NCBI RefSeq assembly: GCF_009812055.1
Contig: NZ_WQNH01000012.1
Coordinates: 1-64,000 of the forward strand
Reading direction: 5' to 3'
DNA: 64,000 nt
From: Chelativorans xinjiangensis
GTDB lineage: Bacteria; Pseudomonadota; Alphaproteobacteria; Rhizobiales; Rhizobiaceae
The notes below the pieces were generated by a model. It made no database searches and was not told the DNA's origin. It worked only from the letters and a program-made list of their open reading frames with translations. The translations under genes were made by a program, and so were the position numbers. The stretch's first letter is position 1. Each line of letters starts with the position of its first letter. Below, in pieces: positions 1 to 7,575 of this stretch.

Positions 1-105
1 CAACGCCGCACCATCCCGATGAACGTTCCGTCGCGAATGTCGGCTCACGGCAGAGTGCGCCTTTCGCGGCAAGCGTGCGGATGTCTGTCGTGGTGAAGGG
101 TTTCG

Positions 106-355
106 GATGCCATCGTTGTCGCGTCGAACGCGCCATCCATCCTGGTGCTGGATGAGATCAGACAAGATAGCTCCGTGCCGCTGTTCGGCGTGTTCCCGCC
201 GCTACAAGAAGCTCTTGCTGCGTCAGCCAGTGGCCATGTCGGCATCATGGGCGTTGGTTCTCTGGTTGAGAGCAAGGCTTAGCAAGGCTTTCAGGCGCTT
301 TGTTCAACACCATGCCAGCAAGCCCGAGAACGTCGCTCTGATCAACGCTTCATCC
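106..355 (+). pseudogene. Broken Asp/Glu (glutamate) racemase-like gene fragment
   Basis: Frame 1 from 106 reads a racemase-like core: DAIVVASNAPSILVLDE, then PLFGVFPPLQEALA, then GHVGIMGVGSLVES. This resembles the MurI / Asp-Glu racemase region around the first catalytic Cys (usually CNT; here SNA, so the Cys is lost). At 271-290 the 10-mer agcaaggctt is tandemly duplicated, which shifts the frame and gives a stop. Deleting one copy restores a continuous reading VESKAFRRFVQHHASKPENV followed by ALINAS, as expected for the family. The upstream part is also out of frame (stop at 94-96) and nothing family-like follows 355, so the gene is broken and truncated. The family assignment comes from remembered motifs only. 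Confidence 0.5.
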
Positions 356-499
356 AGGTGTCTTCTCCACAAGCGCGCGAAGATTCATTATGTCGTCCAT
401 CATCGGTGCTTCCTTCGAGCCAGGTTGGCTTCCGAACTCGCATTCAGATTCGAACAGGCGATTTCCTCCTGTGGAGCACCAGGTCGAGTCTGATGCACA

Positions 500-925
500 T
501 CAGTGGTGGCACACTTCGATGAGGGCCTTCACCCGCTCTGTCTGGCCCAGGATATCTGTGGCGCGGCTCCGGCAACTGGCCCCATCGTCGCCGGCTTTCT
601 CGATGAGAGCCTGCATGGCTGAGGCAAGTTCGCTGCACCCGCAGGCGGTTGCATGGTCAAAGGCGGATTGGAGCGCTTCGAAGGCCTCCTCCAGCGCTGC
701 AGGACAGGCTAGGGATTCGTCCCGCAGTACGTATCGCGCGCCATAGAACGCCTCCAGCGATGGCAGACAATGGCGATCTGCATAGCTTGGCGAAGGACAG
801 AAAAGTGTCATCGAAACAATAAAACTTGAATATATAAGTCCAGTTTTAAGACCCTTAAAGATCTGCCGCGCACGAACGGAGCCGATGTTCAGGATCGCTA
901 TTATCACACTATTGTGTCCTCTCAT
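500..925 (-). CDS. Secreted cysteine-rich hypothetical protein
   Basis: Family not recognised. A 141-residue product, with ATG at 925 chosen because GAAGGA lies about 10 bases upstream; an ATG at 946 is also possible. A long basic N-terminal region leads into a hydrophobic stretch ending SPSYA, a plausible signal peptidase I site, so the mature protein would begin near DRHCLP. The mature part is about 92 residues, mostly helical, with six Cys (three possible disulfides) and a C-terminal CHH. The DNA encoding the signal region is noticeably AT-richer than the rest. It is transcribed away from the molybdenum enzyme operon that starts at 1062. Confidence 0.45.
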   Translation of the reverse strand: MRGHNSVIIAILNIGSVRARQIFKGLKTGLIYSSFIVSMTLFCPSPSYADRHCLPSLEAFYGARYVLRDESLACPAALEEAFEALQSAFDHATACGCSELASAMQALIEKAGDDGASCRSRATDILGQTERVKALIEVCHH

Positions 926-972
926 GCCGAAAATCCTTCGACACATTGTCTCAACTCACTTGAGAGTCTAGT

Positions 973-999
973 ATTCCGTCAGAGTGTGGGCAACACACT
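973..999. promoter_or_regulatory. Imperfect palindrome upstream of the molybdenum hydroxylase operon
   Basis: GTCAGaGTGTG, a five-base spacer, then CACACTGAC form an inverted repeat with one bulged base. It sits about 65 bases before the first gene of the operon, between two divergently transcribed genes. It could be an operator or a leader hairpin; no regulator gene is adjacent to indicate which. Confidence 0.3.
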
Positions 1000-1061
1000 G
1001 ACGCGGCCTTACAGGGATACGCGCTCATCCTGCCAGGCCGCATGACTGGGAGGAGCCACCC

Positions 1062-1745
1062 ATGGAAACTTACGGACCTTACGATCCGACGGTCGACTAT
1101 GTGCCGGGGCCGGCACCGAGGCCGAAGCACGGACGTGACGGGGAGACTTCCTCGTGGCGACCGCTGCATATGTCGCGGCGCAATTTTCTGCGCGGCGTCG
1201 TCTGTTCCGGCGTCGTGATCGGCGGCTCGGCCTATCTGTTCTCTGCTACCACGCCAGCGCGGGCTGACACCCGTGCCGTGGAGCGGTTGGTGCGTCTCAC
1301 CGTCAACGGCCGCACGCACAGCGTGGAGGTGGCGCCGAACGAAACACTCGCGACCACGCTTCGCTACCGCCTCGGGCTGACCGGCACTAAGATCGGTTGC
1401 AATCAGGGCGAATGCGGGGCCTGCACGGTGATCGCCGACGGGACCACGATCTATTCCTGTTCGACACTCACCCACCGTGTCCGCGACAGCGAGATCACGA
1501 CCGTGGAAGGCATTGCTGGAGAGGACGGCACGCTGCACCCGGTGCAGCAGGCCTTTATCGAGGAGATCGGCCCGCAATGCGGTTTCTGTACGCCCGGCCA
1601 GGTCGTGAGCGCAGTTGCGCTCTTGAACCGGAATCCGAACCCGACGATCGAAGAAGCGCGGCTGGCGATGTCCGGAAACCTCTGCCGGTGCGGCGCCTAC
1701 GACCACTACCTGCGCGGCGTCATGAAGGCCGCAGAGAGGGTGTGA
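1062..1745 (+). CDS. Tat-exported 2Fe-2S subunit of a xanthine-dehydrogenase-family molybdenum hydroxylase
   Basis: Iron-sulfur electron-transfer subunit (CoxS/YagT/PaoA type), 227 residues. Residues 38-68 form a Tat signal peptide: SRRNFLRG, a hydrophobic stretch, then TPARA. The first [2Fe-2S] domain has C113, C118, C121 and C133 (CNQGECGAC...C). The C-terminal helical domain has the second cluster's C173, C176, C208 and C210 (CGFC...CRC). The ATG at 1062 follows GGGAGGAG at good spacing and leaves an unusual ~37-residue extension before the Tat motif. It is four bases upstream of the molybdopterin subunit. The Tat signal predicts periplasmic action, with the partner subunits carried across folded, as known for E. 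coli PaoABC. Confidence 0.9.
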   Translation: METYGPYDPTVDYVPGPAPRPKHGRDGETSSWRPLHMSRRNFLRGVVCSGVVIGGSAYLFSATTPARADTRAVERLVRLTVNGRTHSVEVAPNETLATTLRYRLGLTGTKIGCNQGECGACTVIADGTTIYSCSTLTHRVRDSEITTVEGIAGEDGTLHPVQQAFIEEIGPQCGFCTPGQVVSAVALLNRNPNPTIEEARLAMSGNLCRCGAYDHYLRGVMKAAERV

Positions 1746-1749
1746 AGCC

Positions 1750-4164
1750 ATGGCTTACAAACTTATCGGTAAGAACTTCATTCCGCCCGACATCGAAGCC
1801 AAGGTCACCGGCGCGGCCGACTATGCCGAGGATTTCCGTGCCGACGGCATGGCGCATGTCAAGTTCTACGGCTCGCCCATGCCGCATGGCCGGGTCAACA
1901 GCATTGACCTGAGCGAGGCGGAAAAGATTCCGGGGTTTCTCGCCGCGCTGCTGCCAGAAGAGGTGAAACAGCCCGACTCGCCGGTCGGCTTTCCGATCCT
2001 CACCAGCGAGCCGACCTATTTCGGCCAACCTATCCTGGCGATCGCGGCCGAGACCGAACAGGCGGCTGCCGATGCCATCGCCGCGGTTCGGATGGACATG
2101 GAACTTCTGCCCTTCGTGACCGATCCGCTTGAAAGCCTTCAGCCCGATGGGCCGAACGCGCTCGACGGCTTGAACGTCGCCGGCAGCGACATCGACGCTC
2201 AGGAACTGAAGTGGTCCGGCCGCGACTTCGCCCTGGCCGACGAGAACGCCTTGCCCCGCGGCGAGGCACCCGTGGAATGGAGCTTCGGCGACGTGGAGGC
2301 CGGCTTCGCCAATTCCGCCGTCATCGTCGAGGAAAGCTTCGTGCATGCCTCGAACGCCCACCATGCGATGGAGCCCCGCTCCGCTGCGGCCTACTGGGAG
2401 GGCGGCAAGTGCCATGTCTGGGGATCCACCCAGTCGACCGCCTTCGCGCAGCCGGGCCTTGCCAACCTGATTGGCATCGAGCTGTCGGATCTGGTCCTGG
2501 TTTCGGAGTTCTGCGGTGGCGGCTTCGGCGGCAAAGGCACGACCTACCCGCTGATGGCCCTTCCGGCGGTAGTGTCGCGCAAGCTTAACGGCCGACCGTG
2601 CCTGCTGCGCGTCACCCGCAACGAGGAATACAATAACGGCTCTGCCCGCGCCGGCTTCCAGGGCTGGGCGAAGCTCGGCTTCAGTCAGGAAGGGCGCATG
2701 CTGGCAGCCGACATCTACGTCGTCCAGGATCTCGGCCCAACCTCGGGCTTTCCGGATTTCAACAATGTCGGGTCTGCCGCCGTCATTGTCTTCCAGCCTG
2801 AAGCGGCCCGTTTCCGCGCCACGCCGGTGCTGACCAACACCGTGCCCAAGGGTCCGCAGCGCGGTCCTGGCGAAAACCAAGCGGCGAACATGCTGGAACC
2901 GCTTCTGGACAAGGCCGCGCGCGAACTTGGCATCGACCGGCTTGCGCTCAGGCTCGCCAACGCGCCTGGTGGCGGCGTCGGCGCCAAATACGGCCACGAA
3001 CAGGGCCCGGTGACCTCCGCCTACCTGAGGGAGGCCCTGGAGATGGGTGCGGAGGCCTTCAACTGGACAGAACGCTCGAAACAATCCGGCATGCGCAACG
3101 GCTCCAAGGTGCGCGGCTACGGCATCGGAGAGGCCTATCACACCGCTGGCTCGAACGGATTCGACGGGCTGGTGCGCATCACCCCCGACGGGGCGTTGCA
3201 CGTGCATACCGGTGTCGGCAATCTCGGGACCTTCTCCTATGCCTCGACCTCGCGCATCGCCGCGGAGGCCCTCGGCTATGAGTGGGACCACGTCGTGCTG
3301 GAGTATGGCGGCACCACCAAGCATGTGCCGTGGAATCTCGGCCAGTTCGGGTCCAACACCAACTTCACCATGGCGCGGACGAACTATGTCGCCGCGATGG
3401 ATGCCGCCCAGAAGCTCAAGGAGATCGCAGCTGCCACCCTGGGTGGTAGCGCGGAGGACTATGAGCTGAAGGACGAGCGGGTGGTGAAGACCGGCGACGA
3501 GAGTGCCGGCATGTCCTTTGCCGAAGCCGCGCAGAAGGCCATCGAGATGGGTGGCCGGTACGACGGTCATGAGATTCCCGACGATATCCACCCGATGACC
3601 CAGGCTTCCGCCAGCGCCATCGCCGGTACGGGCCTGGTCGGCGTAGCCAAGGACAACCTGCCGAAGGACGCCACGGTTCCGGCCCTGGCGGCCGCATTCA
3701 TCGAGGTGGATGTCGATGTCGAGACCGGAAAGTTCGAGATCCTCGACTATCACTGCGTCGCCGACTGCGGCACGGTCATCCATCCGATGGGGCTGGCCGC
3801 GCAGGTGCGCGGCGGCGCAATGATGGGCTTCGGCCTCGCCACGTCGGAGCGGCACGTTTACGACCCGCAATATGGCCGGCCCAACGCCCAGGCGCTCTAT
3901 CAGGCAAAGCCGAAGACCTATCTGGACATGCCCGCGCAGATGAACTGGGCGGCGGTCGACCAGCCCGACACCCAGAGCCCGATGGGCACCAAGGGCATCG
4001 GCGAGCCTCTGGAGGGGGCTGCGTCCTCGGCGCTGATTTGTGCCATCTCGGATGCGCTTGGCGGACACCTGTTCAACCGGACGCCGGTCGTGACCGACAT
4101 GATCCTGAATGCCGCCGAAGGGCGGCCGCAGTCCCACAAGCCGCTTGCCACGAACACCGTGTGA
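1750..4164 (+). CDS. Molybdopterin-binding catalytic subunit of the molybdenum hydroxylase
   Basis: 804 residues, the normal length for the large subunit of XDH/CoxL/PaoC-type enzymes. Residues 256-263 are the GGGFGGKG molybdopterin loop. Residues 371-375 are RGPGE, and GTKGIGEP near 746-753 places the catalytic Glu at about 752. There is no own signal peptide, which agrees with hitchhiker export by the Tat-bearing 2Fe-2S subunit. The chemistry is hydroxylation or oxidation of an aldehyde or N-heterocycle at a Mo centre; the substrate cannot be read from sequence. No XdhC/PaoD-type cofactor-maturation gene is in the operon, so maturation must be supplied from elsewhere. The FAD subunit follows after 22 bases. 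Confidence 0.9.
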   Translation: MAYKLIGKNFIPPDIEAKVTGAADYAEDFRADGMAHVKFYGSPMPHGRVNSIDLSEAEKIPGFLAALLPEEVKQPDSPVGFPILTSEPTYFGQPILAIAAETEQAAADAIAAVRMDMELLPFVTDPLESLQPDGPNALDGLNVAGSDIDAQELKWSGRDFALADENALPRGEAPVEWSFGDVEAGFANSAVIVEESFVHASNAHHAMEPRSAAAYWEGGKCHVWGSTQSTAFAQPGLANLIGIELSDLVLVSEFCGGGFGGKGTTYPLMALPAVVSRKLNGRPCLLRVTRNEEYNNGSARAGFQGWAKLGFSQEGRMLAADIYVVQDLGPTSGFPDFNNVGSAAVIVFQPEAARFRATPVLTNTVPKGPQRGPGENQAANMLEPLLDKAARELGIDRLALRLANAPGGGVGAKYGHEQGPVTSAYLREALEMGAEAFNWTERSKQSGMRNGSKVRGYGIGEAYHTAGSNGFDGLVRITPDGALHVHTGVGNLGTFSYASTSRIAAEALGYEWDHVVLEYGGTTKHVPWNLGQFGSNTNFTMARTNYVAAMDAAQKLKEIAAATLGGSAEDYELKDERVVKTGDESAGMSFAEAAQKAIEMGGRYDGHEIPDDIHPMTQASASAIAGTGLVGVAKDNLPKDATVPALAAAFIEVDVDVETGKFEILDYHCVADCGTVIHPMGLAAQVRGGAMMGFGLATSERHVYDPQYGRPNAQALYQAKPKTYLDMPAQMNWAAVDQPDTQSPMGTKGIGEPLEGAASSALICAISDALGGHLFNRTPVVTDMILNAAEGRPQSHKPLATNTV

Positions 4165-4186
4165 GCGAGCGCGGGAGGAGGACATA

Positions 4187-5176
4187 ATGACTGACGTGAT
4201 GCACAATTTCGAGCTCTTCCAGCCGGCCACACTGGCGGACGCTCAGGCCATCCTCGGCGATCACGAAGATGCCTGGATCATCGCCGGCGGCATGGACAGC
4301 CTCGACTGGTTCAAACACCGGGTGAAGCAGCCCTCGGTGGTCGTCGACATCGCCAACATTCCCGACCTGCACGGCATCCGCGAGGAGGACGATCGCGGCC
4401 TTTGGATCGGCGCGACGACCACGCTCACCGAGGTGAACGAAAGCGAAGCGGTGCAAAGCCGCTTTCCCGTTCTGGCGCAGGCGGCGTTGCGGGTCGCCTC
4501 GCCGCAGATCCGCAACAAGGGAACCATCGGCGGCAATGTCTCGCAGGACACGCGCTGCACCTACTATCGCGACGGCTTTCCCTGCTACCGGGCCGGGGGC
4601 AACACCTGCTACGCCAACACGCCCACGGCGATGAACCGCGAGCATGCTCTCTTCGGCGTAAGCCGCTGCGTGGCGGTGACGCCTTCGGATACGGCAATCG
4701 CGCTGAGCGCACTCGAAGCGATGTTCATCGTCGAGCGGCGTGGAGACCGGAGCGAGGTGGCGGCCGCCGATTTCTTCATCGGCCCCGACATCGACATCAC
4801 CCGCATGACCAGCCTGGAGCCGGGCGACATTCTCGTCGGCATCCGCGTTCCCGGCAAATGGGCCGGATCGCGCCAGTATTTCGAGAAGGTGGCCGACCGC
4901 AACACGTGGGATTTCGCGCTCGCCAACATCGCCATGGCGGCGACCGTGGACGCCGGCGCAATCTCCGATATCTCGATGGTCTGCGGTGCCGTGCAATGCA
5001 CACCGCGGCGGCTGACCGACGTGGAGAGCCTGGTGCGCGGGGAAACCCCGGGCGAGGAACTGGAAACGCTCGTCAAGCGCGTGGCGGCGCGGGGCGCGGA
5101 GCCCCTGAACTTCAACCACTTCAAGGTTCCGCTGATGGAAAACCTCGCCATGCGCGCGATCCGGTCCCTGGCGTAG
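4187..5176 (+). CDS. FAD-binding subunit of the molybdenum hydroxylase, with a probable extra [4Fe-4S] cluster
   Basis: 329 residues of the CO dehydrogenase M / PaoB / 4-hydroxybenzoyl-CoA reductase beta type. The ATG at 4187 follows GGAGGAGGACATA. FAD-loop motifs are AGGMDSLDW at 33-41 and TIGGNVSQDTR at 113-123. Between the two FAD motifs and the C-terminal domain lies a Cys-rich segment with C124, C133, C141 and C161 (RCTYYRDGFPC...NTC...RC). This resembles the insert that holds a [4Fe-4S] cluster in PaoB and 4-HBCR beta and is absent from ordinary CoxM proteins. The cluster is inferred from spacing and context. The gene is third in the operon, ahead of the small membrane protein. Confidence 0.88.
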   Translation: MTDVMHNFELFQPATLADAQAILGDHEDAWIIAGGMDSLDWFKHRVKQPSVVVDIANIPDLHGIREEDDRGLWIGATTTLTEVNESEAVQSRFPVLAQAALRVASPQIRNKGTIGGNVSQDTRCTYYRDGFPCYRAGGNTCYANTPTAMNREHALFGVSRCVAVTPSDTAIALSALEAMFIVERRGDRSEVAAADFFIGPDIDITRMTSLEPGDILVGIRVPGKWAGSRQYFEKVADRNTWDFALANIAMAATVDAGAISDISMVCGAVQCTPRRLTDVESLVRGETPGEELETLVKRVAARGAEPLNFNHFKVPLMENLAMRAIRSLA

Positions 5177-5179
5177 GCC

Positions 5180-5326
5180 ATGGAGTTTCTCCGGCATACG
5201 CAGGACGCCTTCGGCCAGAGGATGCTTGTCGGCGTGAACTGGGATATCCTCTGGCTTCCGGTCGCGGCCGCCGCCGCCGTGATCATCCTGCATCTTGTCA
5301 TAAGGACACTGCGCCGGATGGGCTGA
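5180..5326 (+). CDS. 48-residue single-span membrane protein in the molybdenum hydroxylase operon
   Basis: Short reading frame starting three bases after the FAD subunit stop. It begins MEFLRHTQDAFGQRM, then a single hydrophobic span of about 20 residues (ILWLPVAAAAAVIILHLVI), then a basic tail RTLRRMG. The positive C-terminal flank predicts N-out/C-in topology. No family recognised. Tight spacing on both sides and placement between the soluble subunits and the cytochrome suggest an anchor or small cytochrome partner, comparable in size to accessory subunits of other quinone-linked oxidoreductases. There is no clear ribosome-binding site, so translation may be coupled to the preceding stop. 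Confidence 0.6.
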   Translation: MEFLRHTQDAFGQRMLVGVNWDILWLPVAAAAAVIILHLVIRTLRRMG

Positions 5327-5379
5327 CCTTCCGCCCGGCGCCACCACCTCCTCGACAAAATCCAAAGGAACAGGAACGC

Positions 5380-5982
5380 ATGAATACTCCGATCCGGCAT
5401 CAGGGCGTGCGCCACCGCCTTGCCGATCGACTTTTTCACTGGGGGATGGCGGCCTGTGTCATTTTGCTGGGGGCGACCGCCTTCCTGCCGATCCTCGGAT
5501 ACAGGTTCGACTGGGTGCCGCTGCACTGGACGTCCGGCGTGGTTCTGGCGCCTCTCGTGCTCTTCCATCTCTTTCGCGTGTTCTTCGTCCACGGCGTGTG
5601 GGAAATGGTCCCGCGGGGCGACGACATCCGCGAAATCGGGCGTGCCACACGAGGCGCCGGCCGGGAGGCTCTCACGGAGGCGAAGTACGATGCCTTCCAG
5701 AAGGGCTTTCACCTCGCCGCGGCCACCACCGTTCTGGTTCTTCTGGCAACGGGTCTCATCATGCTCGCCAAGATCGACACGATCTTCTGGCGGCGCGATC
5801 CATCGATCCTGACCGACTACACCTGGGGGATCATCTACGTCATTCACGGGGCCGCGGCCCTGATGCTGTTGTTTCTGTTCATCCTTCACGTCTACTTCGC
5901 GCTCCTTCCCGAGCACAGGAGCTTTCTTGCCGCCATGATCAGCGGGCAGGGGCCGGAAAAAGCCAGAAAGGGCAATTCATGA
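5380..5982 (+). CDS. FdnI-like di-haem cytochrome b membrane subunit
   Basis: 200 residues with four membrane spans at roughly 17-40, 50-72, 110-131 and 148-176, matching the prokaryotic cytochrome b561 / formate dehydrogenase gamma family. H20, H63, H156 and H170 lie one in each span region, with nearly the spacing of the four haem-ligating histidines of E. coli FdnI (18, 57, 155, 169); H49 and H111 are additional. The ATG at 5380 follows AAAGGAACAGG. Its place behind a periplasmic molybdenum hydroxylase implies that it takes electrons from the FAD/FeS subunits and reduces quinone in the membrane. The stop overlaps the next start (ATGA). Confidence 0.85.
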   Translation: MNTPIRHQGVRHRLADRLFHWGMAACVILLGATAFLPILGYRFDWVPLHWTSGVVLAPLVLFHLFRVFFVHGVWEMVPRGDDIREIGRATRGAGREALTEAKYDAFQKGFHLAAATTVLVLLATGLIMLAKIDTIFWRRDPSILTDYTWGIIYVIHGAAALMLLFLFILHVYFALLPEHRSFLAAMISGQGPEKARKGNS

Positions 5983-6377
5983 CCGACCGGATGACGCAAG
6001 CCGCCGCAATGCGTGACGCTTTCGACCGCATCGAGGAGTCCTATGAGTTCATGCTGGCCTATGCCGCCCAGGGCAGGAAGCATGAGATGGTGGAAGGCAG
6101 CGGCGAAAGCCAGATCCGCCGCTACCTCAAGCGCTTCAGCGCAGCGCTCGACGATCTCGAAAAGGCGCTAGATCAGGGGCCGGGCTTCCCGGACGGCGCG
6201 GCATTCGGCGAACGCTTCCGAACCGACATATCAGTCGTGCGTTCGGTTCTCGCCATCCTGCTGGTGCAGCCTTCCATCACATCGGACATGATCGACAACA
6301 CAAACGGCCTGATCGCCATGCGGTCGCTGCTTACGGATGTCTTCTTCACCGATCAGGCGGTTTTGCCACCACGCTGA
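5979..6377 (+). CDS. Helical orphan protein, last gene of the molybdenum hydroxylase operon
   Basis: 132 residues, no signal peptide or membrane span, predicted almost wholly helical. Family not recognised. The start ATG overlaps the cytochrome stop as ATGA, so the two are probably translationally coupled, which argues for a functional link. It contains no Cys, so it is unlikely to bind an FeS cluster. A dedicated assembly or targeting factor for the enzyme, replacing the missing PaoD/XdhC-type gene, is possible but is inference only. Confidence 0.7.
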   Translation: MTDRMTQAAAMRDAFDRIEESYEFMLAYAAQGRKHEMVEGSGESQIRRYLKRFSAALDDLEKALDQGPGFPDGAAFGERFRTDISVVRSVLAILLVQPSITSDMIDNTNGLIAMRSLLTDVFFTDQAVLPPR

Positions 6378-6435
6378 GCATGGAACTGCGGAGCGTCGTT
6401 GGGAATCTAGGTCATCGCCAGATGCTGCACTCGTG

Positions 6436-7503
6436 TCACCCAAACACATCGCGTGTCATTCCTGACATGGAAGCATTGGATTCCTGCCCCATTTTTGTGG
6501 CCTGCAACGCAGAGGGACGAAGTAGGAACTTGGCGCACAGCCGGGTCTGCGCTTTCCAGGCGATGGCCCGGATGTGATCGGGCAGCCTGGCATTGCGTTC
6601 TCGCAGTGCTCGCCCCTCCCGCGCAGGGTAGCGGTATTGCCATGCGGATTCGATCAGTATGGCGCGCGCAGCGGCGTTGCCGGTCCGGGTAAGTTCGCCG
6701 CGCCTCGTCCGCGTTCCGCTGGAATGCTCGGCCGGCACAAGACCCAGCCAAGCCATCAACTGCTTCGGGCTGTCAAAGCGATGCAGATCGCCGATCGCCG
6801 CCACCAGCGTGACAGCCGCGATGAACTTGATCCCGCGTAGCGCCTGAAGCGCCGTGACGATCGGTGCCAGCGGCCAGCACCTGCTCCAGGCGGTCGCAGC
6901 GCTCCTCCAGTTCCTGGATGCGCGCTTGTATTCCTCATAGACAAACTGCTGGTGGGGAAAGGCGAAGCGCTGGTCCGAGAGCCAGCGCCAGTGCATCCGG
7001 CCCCATATGGCCTTACCTGGAAAGCGGCGGTCGTGCCGCAGCAAGAAGCTCTTCAACGTGTTCTTCGCCGACACGAGTTCCTGCTTGGCCTGCCGGCGCG
7101 CCCGCACCACGTCGCGGATCGCCTCATGCGCTTCGTCCGGCACCCAGACGGCGGTGAGTTCGCCGGCGCGCAAAAGCCGGGCCAGCGTCTGCGCATCGCG
7201 GCGGTCGGTCTTCACCCGATCGTTCGGCCGTCGCGGCATCGAGGATGGCGAGATCACGACGCAATCGATCCCGAGCTTCGTCAGGAAGCGATGGATCACG
7301 AACCCACAGGGCCCGGATTCGTAGCAGACCTTCAGCGTCGCACCGTCTTTCCCGATGCTCGTTAGCGCCTTGTGCAGCGCCTCGCCGTCATTGGCGACCG
7401 TCCCGAAGAAACGGATTTCCCGGTTCCTGGCTTCATCGGCGACCGCAATCGATATCGTGTCCCTATGGACATCAAGACCAATGTATTTCGTGGAAATGGT
7501 CAT
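6436..7503 (-). mobile_element. IS110-family transposase, probably degenerate
   Basis: 355 residues from ATG at 7503, preceded by GGAAGGAAG; another ATG at 7533 is in frame. The N-terminal DEDD domain shows YIGLDVHRDTI, YESGPCGF and KTDRRDAQTLARLLRAGEL. The C-terminal Transposase_20 domain shows LQALRGI, FDSPKQLMAWLGLVP and GNAAARAILIESAW. In the central linker (about 6870-6920) an alternative frame reads a heptad-like IQELEERCDRLEQVL. The main frame instead reads SRNWRSAATAWSRCW, which suggests two compensating indels. The last ~30 residues (after RLCAKF) do not look like a normal IS110 tail and may be a truncation. IS110 elements lack inverted repeats, so the ends cannot be drawn. Confidence 0.85.
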
Positions 7504-7575
7504 ATCTGCTTCCTTCCATTGTACATTGCGCAATGTGCAACATCCAGAAGCCCCACCACGCAGGGCAAGTGACCA

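Noticed and set aside
1720-4230. 836-codon minus-strand frame opposite the molybdopterin subunit
   Set aside because: Antisense shadow in high-GC DNA; His/Arg/Gly-rich with no recognisable domain, while the plus strand carries a complete family match.
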